In this document: piece after piece, positions 9,984-17,308 of the stretch
How the letters are laid out: each line of letters opens with the position of its first letter
How positions within the stretch are numbered: the stretch's first letter is position 1
Assembly: GCF_000423505.1 (NCBI RefSeq)
Contig: NZ_AUIC01000004.1
Span: 392,406-456,405 of the forward strand
Direction: 5' to 3'
Length of the DNA stretch: 64,000 nucleotides
From: Pseudoclavibacter soli DSM 23366
GTDB lineage: Bacteria > Actinomycetota > Actinomycetes > Actinomycetales > Microbacteriaceae
Translations under genes and position numbers: made by a program
The notes under the pieces: generated by a model
What the model saw: only the letters and a program-made list of their open reading frames with translations
What the model was told of the DNA's origin: nothing
The model's database searches: none

Positions 9984-11345
9984 ATGTCCTCCCCCAACTC
10001 CACATCTGGCCCCTCGGCGAATACCGGCCGCCACCCGTCGGTCGCCGGCAACGTGATCCGCGGCTCGCTCGGCAACCTGATCGAGTGGTACGACTGGTAC
10101 ATCTACACCGCCTTCAGTGTGTACTTCTCCGCCTCGTTCTTTCCCGACTCTGACCCCACGGTCGAGCTGCTGCAGACCATGGCGGTCTTCTCACTGGGCT
10201 TCATCATGCGCCCGATCGGCGGTTGGTTCTTCGGGCGCTACGCCGACCGCCACGGCCGACGCTCCGCACTGACGCTCAGCGTCGTGCTGATGGCCGGCGG
10301 CTCGCTGATCATCACGATCACCCCCGACTATCAGACGATCGGCGTGGTTGCGCCGATTCTGCTGCTATTGGCTCGCGTGGCACAGGGCTTTTCGGTGGGC
10401 GGCGAATACGGCACCTCGGCCACGTATCTCTCTGAGGTTGCCACCCCGGGGCGCCGCGGCTACTACTCGAGTTTCGCCTACGTCACGCTGATCTCAGGCC
10501 AGCTGATCGCTCTGCTGGTGCAGATCGTGCTGCAGCAGTTGATCAGTGAGGATGCGATGCACACGTGGGGTTGGCGGGTGCCGTTTGCGATCGGCGCGCT
10601 TGGTGCGATCGCCGTGATGCTGTTGCGTCGTGGCATGAGTGAGACCATTGCAGTAGCCGACGCTGCCACCGAAAAGAAGGGTGAGAAGGCTGGGTCGCTG
10701 GCCTTGCTGTTCAAGTACCCCAAGCAGTTCTTCATCGTGCTGGGGCTCACCTTCGGCGGCACGATCGCCTTTTACACCTACACCACCTACATGCAGCAGT
10801 TCATGGTGAACACCTCGAAGATCGACAAGCCGACGGTGACGTTGATCAACTTCTTCGCGCTGCTGATCTTCGTGGTGCTGCAGCCGGTCTATGGCTGGAT
10901 CTCTGACCACATCGGCCGCAAACCCCTGCTGATTTTCTTCGGCGTGGGCGGCACGCTGTTCACGGTGCCGATTCTGTCGACGCTGGCCGGCGTGCACGAC
11001 CCGTTCGGCGCCTTTGCCCTGATGCTCGGCGCGCTGGTGATCGTCGGCGGCTACACCTCGATCAACGCAGTGGTCAAGGCAGAACTGTTCCCGGCAAAGG
11101 TGCGCGCGCTCGGTGTGGGGCTGCCCTATGCGCTGGCCAATGCCCTGTTCGGCGGCACGGCCCCCACTGTGGCGCTGTGGCTGAAGAGCATCGGCCATGA
11201 GAACTGGTTCTACTGGTACGTCACCGTTGCGATCTTCGTGTCGCTGCTGGTCTACGTGTGGGGTCTCACCGATCACCGCAAGGTGGCCACCGAGCTCGAT
11301 CGGGATCAGGCCGAACGCGACGCGCAGATTCGAGCCGGGGCCTGA
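9984..11345 (+). CDS. MFS transporter, metabolite:H+ symporter (MHS) family
   Basis: Secondary transporter of about 453 residues with 12 predicted helices. The N-terminus has GNLIEWYDWYIYTAFSVYF, the hallmark of the MHS group (KgtP, ShiA, ProP), and the loop 2-3 motif GRYADRHGRR. Substrates of the group are dicarboxylates, shikimate or osmolytes; which one applies cannot be read. I start at ATG 9984, 11 bases after GAAAGG; ATG 9957 is a possible earlier start. It points away from lysA and converges on the beta-lactamase remnant. Confidence 0.9.
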   Translation: MSSPNSTSGPSANTGRHPSVAGNVIRGSLGNLIEWYDWYIYTAFSVYFSASFFPDSDPTVELLQTMAVFSLGFIMRPIGGWFFGRYADRHGRRSALTLSVVLMAGGSLIITITPDYQTIGVVAPILLLLARVAQGFSVGGEYGTSATYLSEVATPGRRGYYSSFAYVTLISGQLIALLVQIVLQQLISEDAMHTWGWRVPFAIGALGAIAVMLLRRGMSETIAVADAATEKKGEKAGSLALLFKYPKQFFIVLGLTFGGTIAFYTYTTYMQQFMVNTSKIDKPTVTLINFFALLIFVVLQPVYGWISDHIGRKPLLIFFGVGGTLFTVPILSTLAGVHDPFGAFALMLGALVIVGGYTSINAVVKAELFPAKVRALGVGLPYALANALFGGTAPTVALWLKSIGHENWFYWYVTVAIFVSLLVYVWGLTDHRKVATELDRDQAERDAQIRAGA

Positions 11346-11355
11346 AGGCCTCCGC

Positions 11356-11958
11356 TCAGCTGTTGAGCTCTTCGTACACGGCGCTCGACAGCTGAGCGAT
11401 CTCGCTCTCGAGCGCGCCCTCAGAGCCCAGCACTGTGATGATGTAGGTGCTCGACTCCCCCCAGACCAGGGCGGCGTCGCTCTGTGTCCAGCCGCTCTCG
11501 ATCTCAAGCCATCCCGGCTTGTCGGCGACCACCACACCATCTGGCAGGCCGGCTGGCACACGAGTGCGCCATACCTGCGCCTTCATGTGGTCAAGCAGCA
11601 GCGTGGTGGATGCGTCAGACAGCGCCGTGCCCGCATACAGACGCTGCAGCAGCGCAGCCTGATCGTTCGTGCTGGTCTGTTTGCCGTCGTAGCCGCCCGA
11701 CGAGTCGAGTAGCACCTCGGTGTTGGTGTACCCGGCTTCGGCCCACATCGAGTTGATGCGGTCGTTGCCGACGACCAGACGCAGATACACCGAGCAGTCG
11801 TTGTCAGACTGCTCGATCATCTTCGTCAGACACCCCGAGACCGTCTGCCCAGTGCTGAGAGTTTTGTTCAACGAGATCACGCCCTCGTCGACTAGCTGCA
11901 GGGTGGCCCAGGCGATGAACAGTTTGATGGTGCGCCACATCTGGCGCACAGGCGCCAT
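11356..11958 (-). pseudogene. N-truncated class A beta-lactamase-like serine hydrolase, nucleophile lost
   Basis: The 200-residue frame matches the C-terminal two thirds of class A beta-lactamase-like proteins: SDN at 51-53 and the KxG box KPG at 147-149. The nucleophile motif SxxK should fall at residues 9-12, but the sequence is RTIK: codon CGC (11934-11932) where AGC would give Ser. There is no room for the usual signal peptide, because the argS stop codon lies 3 bases upstream, and the frame continues the argS frame after that stop. I read it as a gene fragment joined to the 3' end of argS. A non-catalytic product cannot be excluded. Confidence 0.7.
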
Positions 11959-11961
11959 GTG

Positions 11962-13626
11962 TCACATGCGCTGCGGCGCCGAGACTCCCAACAGTTCGAG
12001 GCCGTTGCGCAGCACCTGGCCAGCCGCATTGTTGAGCACCAGCCGGCTGGCGTGCACGGGTTCGACCTCTTCGCCGCGCAGTGGGATGACGCGGCAGTTG
12101 TCGTACCACCGGTGGAAGTCTGCGGCGAGCTCTTCAAGGTAGCGCGCCACACGATGCGGTTCGCGCAGTTCGGCGGCCAGCGCCACCATCTGCGGGAACT
12201 GCGTGATGCGAGCGATCAGCTGAGTCTCGGTAGCATGCGTGAGTGTTGCCGGGTCGAAGCCGTCGGTGGTGATGCCTGCCTGCGCGGCGTTGGCCGCCAC
12301 GTTGTGCGTGCGTGCGTGCGCGTACTGCACGTAGAACACCGGGTTGTCGTTGGTGCGGCTGCGCAGCTTCTCGCCGTCGAGGTTCAGCGGCGAATCGGCC
12401 GGGTAGCGGGCCAGCCAGTAACGCAGCGCGTCAGAGCCGAGCCACTCGAGCAGGTCGTCGAGCTCGATGATGTTGCCGGCGCGCTTCGAGAGCTTGGCAC
12501 CATTGAGGTTGACCAGCTGCCCGATGAGCACGCTGATGTTGGTCTCCGGGTCGTCACCTGCGGCAGCCACAATCGCCTTCAGGCGATTCACGTAGCCGTG
12601 GTGGTCGGCGCCCAAGAAGTAGATGGCCTGCTCGTAGCCGCGAGCGCGCTTGTCGAGATAATAGGCGGCGTCGGCAGCGAAGTACGTCTGCTCACCGTTA
12701 CTGCGCACGACCACACGGTCTTTGTCGTCACCGAAGTCAGAGGTGCGCACCCACGTGGCGCCCTCGTGCTCGAACACGCGACCTTGATCGCGCAAATGGG
12801 CCACGGCATCCTCAATGGCGCTCGTGCCAGTCGAGGGGTCGACTGCGTGCAGCTGACGCTCTGAGAACCACACGTCGAAGTGCACGTTGAACGCGTCGAG
12901 CGAGTGCTTGATCTCGTCGAGCTGCTTAGCGTATGCGAGTTCGCGGGCGGTGGCCAGCTGCTCGTCGGCCGGCAGGTCGAGAATGTCGGGGCGCTCGGCC
13001 TTGACGTAGCCGGCGAGGTCTTGAATGTACTGCCCCGGGTAGCCTCCCTCGGGCGTGGGCTCGCCCTTGATTGCGGCGAGCACTGATGCTGCGAAGCGAT
13101 CCATCTGGGTGCCGGCATCGTTGATGTAGTACTCGCTGACCACGGTAGCGCCGGATGCGCGCAGCAGTCGCGCGATTGAGTCGCCCAGTGCCGCCCAGCG
13201 TGTGTGACCGATGTGCAGCGGTCCGGTGGGGTTGGCCGACACGAACTCGAGGTTGATCGAGTGGCCGGCGAGCGTGGCGTTGTCGCCGTAATGCGCGCCC
13301 TGCTCGAGCACGGCGGGCAGAATGCTCGCGCCGGCAGCTGCATCGAGGGTGACGTTGATGAAGCCGGGGCCAGCCACATCGACCACGGCGATGCCGTCGA
13401 CGTCGCGCAGACGCCCAGCGATGTGCTCGGCGAGTTCGCGGGGGTTGAGACCGACCCGTTTGGCGTGCTGCAGGGCGACGTTGGTGGCCCAGTCTCCGTG
13501 GTCGCGGCTCTTGGGGCGTTCGATGCGCGGGGCGTCGATCTCGGCAAGCTCAGCGGGCACCGTGCCATCGGCCGCCAGGCCAGCGAGCACGTCGACGATT
13601 TTCTGGGAGAGGTCTTCTGGAGTCAC
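11962..13626 (-). CDS. argS: Arginyl-tRNA synthetase
   Basis: Class I aminoacyl-tRNA synthetase of about 554 residues. It has the HIGH motif in PTGPLHIGHTRWAALGDS, the KMSK-like LSKRAGN, an N-terminal Add-1 domain and a C-terminal DALR anticodon-binding domain ending in LLGVSAPQRM. I start at GTG 13626; the frame stays open to 13881, but that extension would run through the tRNA-Arg gene on the other strand and is not protein-like. The tRNA-Arg(CCG) gene sits 178 bases away, divergently oriented. Confidence 0.95.
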   Translation of the reverse strand: MTPEDLSQKIVDVLAGLAADGTVPAELAEIDAPRIERPKSRDHGDWATNVALQHAKRVGLNPRELAEHIAGRLRDVDGIAVVDVAGPGFINVTLDAAAGASILPAVLEQGAHYGDNATLAGHSINLEFVSANPTGPLHIGHTRWAALGDSIARLLRASGATVVSEYYINDAGTQMDRFAASVLAAIKGEPTPEGGYPGQYIQDLAGYVKAERPDILDLPADEQLATARELAYAKQLDEIKHSLDAFNVHFDVWFSERQLHAVDPSTGTSAIEDAVAHLRDQGRVFEHEGATWVRTSDFGDDKDRVVVRSNGEQTYFAADAAYYLDKRARGYEQAIYFLGADHHGYVNRLKAIVAAAGDDPETNISVLIGQLVNLNGAKLSKRAGNIIELDDLLEWLGSDALRYWLARYPADSPLNLDGEKLRSRTNDNPVFYVQYAHARTHNVAANAAQAGITTDGFDPATLTHATETQLIARITQFPQMVALAAELREPHRVARYLEELAADFHRWYDNCRVIPLRGEEVEPVHASRLVLNNAAGQVLRNGLELLGVSAPQRM

Positions 13627-13803
13627 GGATGCAATCCTAGCCGTTTGGGCACTGGTCAACCTGCGGCAGGACTGATGTCTGGTCGCCGTGATCTTCGTGC
13701 ACGTGGCGCGGAGCGTCTCACGCGAAGCGCATGATGCGCAGCATGCCCTGCGGTATGGGGTGATGCTTGGGGTGGTACTCTTGAGATCGCGCTTTCGCGC
13801 ACT

Positions 13804-13880
13804 GCGCCCGTAGCTCAGCTGGATAGAGCGTTGGTTTCCGGTATCAAAGGCCGGGGGTTCGAATCCCCCCGGGCGCACCA
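13804..13880 (+). tRNA. tRNA-Arg (anticodon CCG)
   Basis: Complete cloverleaf with encoded CCA. Acceptor GCGCCCG (13804-13810) pairs with CGGGCGC (13870-13876); D arm GCTC/GAGC; anticodon stem TTGGT/ATCAA with loop TTCCGGT, giving anticodon CCG for codon CGG; T arm GGGGG-TTCGAAT-CCCCC. Discriminator A at 13877 and CCA at 13878-13880. It lies head-to-head with argS. Confidence 0.97.
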
Positions 13881-13918
13881 CTCATCCGTCCGCACGCGAG
13901 ATACACTTCTGCGCACCA

Positions 13919-13999
13919 CACAGGTGTCACGAAAAGCGAGTTTCACCCCACACACACGCAAGGCACGCGCAGCACGCAACACAGGTGTCACGAGATGCG
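13919..13999 (+). repeat. 81-bp perfect direct repeat, left copy
   Basis: This block is identical, base for base as I read it, to 16022-16102. It holds one full direct arm and the first part of a second arm of the hairpin family. The two copies bracket the ABC-F gene with a 2103-bp offset. Confidence 0.9.
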
Positions 14000-14076
14000 A
14001 GTTGCCTTGTGAGCGCACCACACGTGTCACGAGATGCGAGTTTCACTCCGCATAACCACACTTCGCGACACCTGTG
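13919..14076. repeat. Repeat cluster A of the AGGTGTC hairpin family
   Basis: Three direct arms of the type CACAGGTGTCACGARAWGCG start at 13919, 13980 and 14019 (the last with a C in place of the first G of AGG). One inverted arm, CACTTCGCGACACCTGTG, ends at 14076. The third direct arm and the inverted arm form a complete 58-base unit (14019-14076) that can fold into an outer stem and an inner hairpin at 14035-14052. A weak degenerate arm may follow near 14090-14110. No gene is seen between the tRNA and the ABC-F leader. Confidence 0.85.
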
Positions 14077-14250
14077 CGGTGGGCAAAGCGCATCTGGAGA
14101 TACCTGAAACGTAAGAATCGAGCATCCTGCGACTGCCCGCGCAACGACCACGCGCATCCGCACCTCGAACAACACGCCGCGAACTCGCCAAAGCACGCAG
14201 ACAGATCTGCTTCGCGATGCGGCCCGCCACCGGCTACCATGGGTCGCAGC

Positions 14251-14385
14251 GCCTCTGCGGCATCCAGCCGACGTGAGCAGAGGCAAGACAGAAGGCAGCA
14301 GCGCAATGATCGCAACAGGTTCCAGCATTTACTGCTGACCTTGTTCCGAGCGCTCGCGCACCGGTCTCGTGTCAGCCCCACTGAC
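14251..14385 (+). promoter_or_regulatory. Candidate structured leader of the ABC-F gene with short upstream ORF
   Basis: Three elements precede the ABC-F start. First, a perfect 8-bp inverted repeat, GCCTCTGC (14251-14258) and GCAGAGGC (14277-14284). Second, a 10-codon open frame 14306-14338 encoding MIATGSSIYC, with GAAGG upstream. Third, a 5-bp hairpin GTCAG/CTGAC (14371-14385) that ends shortly before the GGAG of the gene. Antibiotic-induced ABC-F genes often have attenuating leaders with a short peptide; the same role here is an inference from layout. Confidence 0.35.
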
Positions 14386-14399
14386 ATTTGGAGACCTCT

Positions 14400-15962
14400 A
14401 TGCGCACCTCACACCCCAACACACCACATTCCGCCGACCCGTCGGTCACGCTGCACGACGTGAGTTTTACCTGGCCAGACGGCCGCAGCATCCTTGTGCA
14501 TGCGAATGCCGCGTTCGGCCGCACGCGAACTGGGCTCGTGGGCGACAACGGGGTGGGCAAATCCACCGTGCTCGCGCTGCTCGCCGGGCAGTTGCAGCCA
14601 ACGGATGGCCGAATCACCCGAGCCGGAACCATCGTGTTGTTGCCGCAGCGGCTCGATGTCACTCGATCCGTCGCTGATCTGCTGGGTGTTCGCGGCGTGC
14701 TCGACGCCATCAGTGAAGTGGAGTCTGGAGCACTCGACCCGGCCCTGTTCGAACGCATCGGGAATGACTGGGATATCGAGGCCCGTGCGGTCGCCGCGCT
14801 CGTCGGCGTGCAGCTAGCCGCGGCCGACATCACTCTGCTCGACGAGCCCACGAACAATCTCGACGCGGAGGCCCGCACCCAAGTGCTGCGCCTGATCGAC
14901 AACTGGCGAGGCGCACTCGTGGTGGTCAGCCACGATCGCGAGCTGCTCGAGCACGTCGATGCGATCGCCGAGCTGCGCGCCGGCACGCTTACCATCTTCG
15001 GCGGCGCGTTCAGCGAGCATGAGGCCCAGGTCGAGCGCGAGCAGCTGGCGGCAGAACGAGCGCTACGTGGTGCTGAGCAGACCCTGCGCACAGAGCGTCG
15101 ACAGCGGGCGCAGGCGGAGCAGCGCATCGCGCACTCCGAGCGACAAGGGCGCACTGATGTGGCGAATCGAAAGTACGTCAAGGCCGTGGTCAACGACCGC
15201 CGGAACTCAGCGCAGAAGGCGCAGGCGAGCCGACGGCATCAGCTCGATGACCGGCTCGCCACTGCGCAGCGCAGTATTGATGCCGCGGATGCGCGCGTGC
15301 GAGACGACGAACACATCGTGATCGATCTGCCCGCCCCTGCGGTACCCGCGGGGCGCCGCATCGCACGCTTTGTGGGGGCAGACGGTCGCGAGTTCGTGGT
15401 GAACGGTGCCGAGCGGGTGGCGATCACCGGGCGCAACGGCGTCGGCAAGTCGACACTGCTCGCGCAGCTGCTGCGCGGGGCCGACTCTGAGATGCGGCCC
15501 GGCGTGCTGCCCGACCCGCCACGGCGAGCGAGCGGCGAGCTGTTCGTTGGGCACGTGGGGTATCTGTCGCAGAGCCTCGACAACTTGCACGACGAAGAGA
15601 CGGTCTTCGAGAACGTGGCGCGCACAGCCTCCGGGCTTGAAGACCGAGTGCTGCGCAATCAGCTTGCTCGACTGCTGTTGCGTGGGCGCATGATGGATGC
15701 TCCGGTCGCCTCCCTCTCTGGAGGCCAGCGCTTTCGTGTCGCACTGGCGCAACTGCTGCTGGCCACTCCCCCGGTGCAGGCGCTCGTGCTCGACGAGCCG
15801 ACGAACAGCCTCGATATGGCGAGCGTCGACCAGCTCGTCGAGGCGCTGAGCGCATATCGGGGTGCGGTGATCGTGGTGAGCCACGATCACGATTTCTTGA
15901 GCCGGGTGAGCCCTGATCTCGAGTTGCACCTCGAACCGGATGGAGTGCTGACGCAGCGCTGA
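14400..15962 (+). CDS. ABC-F family ATPase lacking the first signature motif
   Basis: Soluble tandem ABC protein of 520 residues without membrane segments, of the ribosome-associated ABC-F class. NBD1 has Walker A GDNGVGKS (48-55) and Walker B LLDEPTNNLD (146-155). A charged coiled linker spans about 205-310. NBD2 has Walker A GRNGVGKS (344-351), signature LSGGQ (439-443) and LVLDEPTNSLD. No LSGG-type signature lies before the first Walker B: WDIEARAVAAL runs directly into VGVQLAAADITLLDEP, so about 25-30 residues appear to be missing in frame. Start at ATG 14400 with GGAG 6 bases upstream. Repeat clusters flank the gene. A resistance role is possible; loss of one composite ATP site may make it inactive. 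Confidence 0.85.
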   Translation: MRTSHPNTPHSADPSVTLHDVSFTWPDGRSILVHANAAFGRTRTGLVGDNGVGKSTVLALLAGQLQPTDGRITRAGTIVLLPQRLDVTRSVADLLGVRGVLDAISEVESGALDPALFERIGNDWDIEARAVAALVGVQLAAADITLLDEPTNNLDAEARTQVLRLIDNWRGALVVVSHDRELLEHVDAIAELRAGTLTIFGGAFSEHEAQVEREQLAAERALRGAEQTLRTERRQRAQAEQRIAHSERQGRTDVANRKYVKAVVNDRRNSAQKAQASRRHQLDDRLATAQRSIDAADARVRDDEHIVIDLPAPAVPAGRRIARFVGADGREFVVNGAERVAITGRNGVGKSTLLAQLLRGADSEMRPGVLPDPPRRASGELFVGHVGYLSQSLDNLHDEETVFENVARTASGLEDRVLRNQLARLLLRGRMMDAPVASLSGGQRFRVALAQLLLATPPVQALVLDEPTNSLDMASVDQLVEALSAYRGAVIVVSHDHDFLSRVSPDLELHLEPDGVLTQR

Positions 15963-15982
15963 TGGGGGCGCGCTACGTGCAC

Positions 15983-16275
15983 CACGGGTGTCACGGGGTG
16001 CGGGGTTGCCTCAAGGCACGCCACAGGTGTCACGAAAAGCGAGTTTCACCCCACACACACGCAAGGCACGCGCAGCACGCAACACAGGTGTCACGAGATG
16101 CGGATTAGACCCCGCATACCCACATTCCGCGACACCTGAACGTCGAGCCGGGCGCATCCATCACCCCCACGCATGCCACGTGCACCACAGGTGTCACGAA
16201 GTGCGGGTTTCACCTCGCATAACAACATTCCGCGACACCTCTGTGGCGGCAAAGCGCATTCCGCGACACCTGAAC
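15983..16275. repeat. Repeat cluster B of the AGGTGTC hairpin family
   Basis: Direct arms start at 15983 (degenerate, CACGGGTGTCACGG), 16022, 16083 and 16186. Inverted arms of the type CATTCCGCGACACCT end near 16138, 16240 and 16273. Complete units are 16083-16140 and 16186-16245. A second motif, CCTGAACG followed by CGAGCCGGGC, occurs after two of the inverted arms (near 16135 and 16271). The cluster fills the space between the ABC-F stop and the next small gene; nothing else is seen there. Confidence 0.85.
16022..16102 (+). repeat. 81-bp perfect direct repeat, right copy
   Basis: Right-hand copy of the block at 13919-13999, in the same orientation, downstream of the ABC-F gene. Identity breaks at position 16103, where the right copy has G and the left copy A. 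Confidence 0.9.
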
Positions 16276-16349
16276 GGCGAGCCGGGCCAATCCTTCACCC
16301 CACGCGGACGCATTCTTCATCGCCCCGCGCCAAAGAGTGCATCGTTACC

Positions 16350-16664
16350 ATGAGATTCATGCACGAGAACGATCTGCCCGCGCAGCCCGCGCCAGAGGTG
16401 AGCGCGCTGGCGGTGAATGTGGTGATTCCGGTCGAGCTGCGCTGGATCGACACTCGACGTAGTCAAGACTTTGAGATGCAGACGCTCAACATCCGTCTGC
16501 TGCCCGACGGCACGCTGGCCACCAAGGCGTATGGACGCCCCGTGGCCGGCGGACGCGGCGGATACACCCCATTCACCGTGCCCGATCGCCCCGAGCTGCA
16601 CGCGCTCATCGCCGCAGCAGCCGACCGAGCGGGGCAGCTATGGAGCACCCGAACGCAACAGTGA
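16350..16664 (+). CDS. Small conserved-looking protein of unknown function
   Basis: A 104-residue open frame with normal high-GC third positions and no membrane segment. The body, from NVVIPVELRWIDTRRSQDF to about residue 100, looks like a compact mixed alpha/beta domain (FEMQTLNIRLLPDGTLATKAYGRPV). ATG 16350 is chosen; ATG 16359 is equally possible, and the ribosome site is weak (AAAGAG). The frame is open upstream to 16173, but that part runs through repeat cluster B and is unlikely to be coding. I do not recognise the family. Confidence 0.6.
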   Translation: MRFMHENDLPAQPAPEVSALAVNVVIPVELRWIDTRRSQDFEMQTLNIRLLPDGTLATKAYGRPVAGGRGGYTPFTVPDRPELHALIAAAADRAGQLWSTRTQQ

Positions 16665-16679
16665 CGTGTCCCAAGCCAG

Positions 16680-17066
16680 TCAGGCTCGACGCCAGCCGAG
16701 CGGCTGCAAGACGGCCTCGATGCGGTCGAACACGGCACCTGTGTCGAATTTGACTGAGACGATGCCGTCCCAGGTCAGGTGTTTGCCCCACTCCTTGCGG
16801 CGGTAGATGCCTCGGAAGGTCTCGGCCTGCATCGAGAACCCGCTGGTCTCGAACGATCTGCCGCTGAATCGGTAGGTTGCTGAGGTCTGGTCAAGACTCA
16901 CGAACACCTCGACCTCGAGGGCGAACGTCAGCGGCAGCAGCATCACGCCGCGCTTCGCTTTCACACTGAAGACCTCAAATCGCACCGTGTTCGCGTTCGC
17001 ACGCTCGACGCGCAGGCCCGGCCCCGCCAGCTGCAACAGCGCCTGCACTGCCTGTTCAGTGAACAT
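16680..17066 (-). CDS. Hypothetical protein
   Basis: A 128-residue protein starting at ATG 17066, with the strong ribosome site GGGGAGG 5 bases upstream. It looks like a mostly beta-strand soluble protein (NTVRFEVFSVKAKRGVMLLP, FALEVEVFVSLDQTSATYRF) ending in a helix with IEAVLQPLGW. It converges on the small gene at 16350 with a 15-base gap. No family recognised. Confidence 0.65.
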   Translation of the reverse strand: MFTEQAVQALLQLAGPGLRVERANANTVRFEVFSVKAKRGVMLLPLTFALEVEVFVSLDQTSATYRFSGRSFETSGFSMQAETFRGIYRRKEWGKHLTWDGIVSVKFDTGAVFDRIEAVLQPLGWRRA

Positions 17067-17308
17067 CGTGGCCTCCCCATGGTCACCAGAGCCGCCCGGC
17101 GCAGTCATCAACAATGATGACCCGCACCGCACGATTCATGAGCATTCGCCCACATGACTGATCGCGCGCCTGTGCACCTGTGCGCCGCCGGAGGCTCGTC
17201 CCTATTCTTCAGCGACTCTACCCGAAGCGTGTGCGCTCTGAGTGTGTCTTGGCGCGGGTGTTCGGGGGCGCGGCACCAGCTACTCAGGCATCCTCATGGC
17301 AGCGTTGG

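Noticed and set aside
10494..11561. 355-codon minus-strand open frame opposite the MHS transporter
   Set aside because: Gln/His/Arg-rich product without domains; the plus strand encodes an intact 12-helix transporter.
13627..13881. 85-residue N-terminal extension of ArgS
   Set aside because: The extension would be the antisense of the tRNA-Arg gene; GTG 13626 gives the normal family start.
13919..16275. CRISPR array
   Set aside because: Repeats are spaced irregularly, vary in sequence and occur in both orientations as hairpin arms; there are no equal-length spacers and no cas genes nearby.
16173..16349. 59-codon N-terminal extension of the small gene at 16350
   Set aside because: This stretch is translated repeat cluster B.
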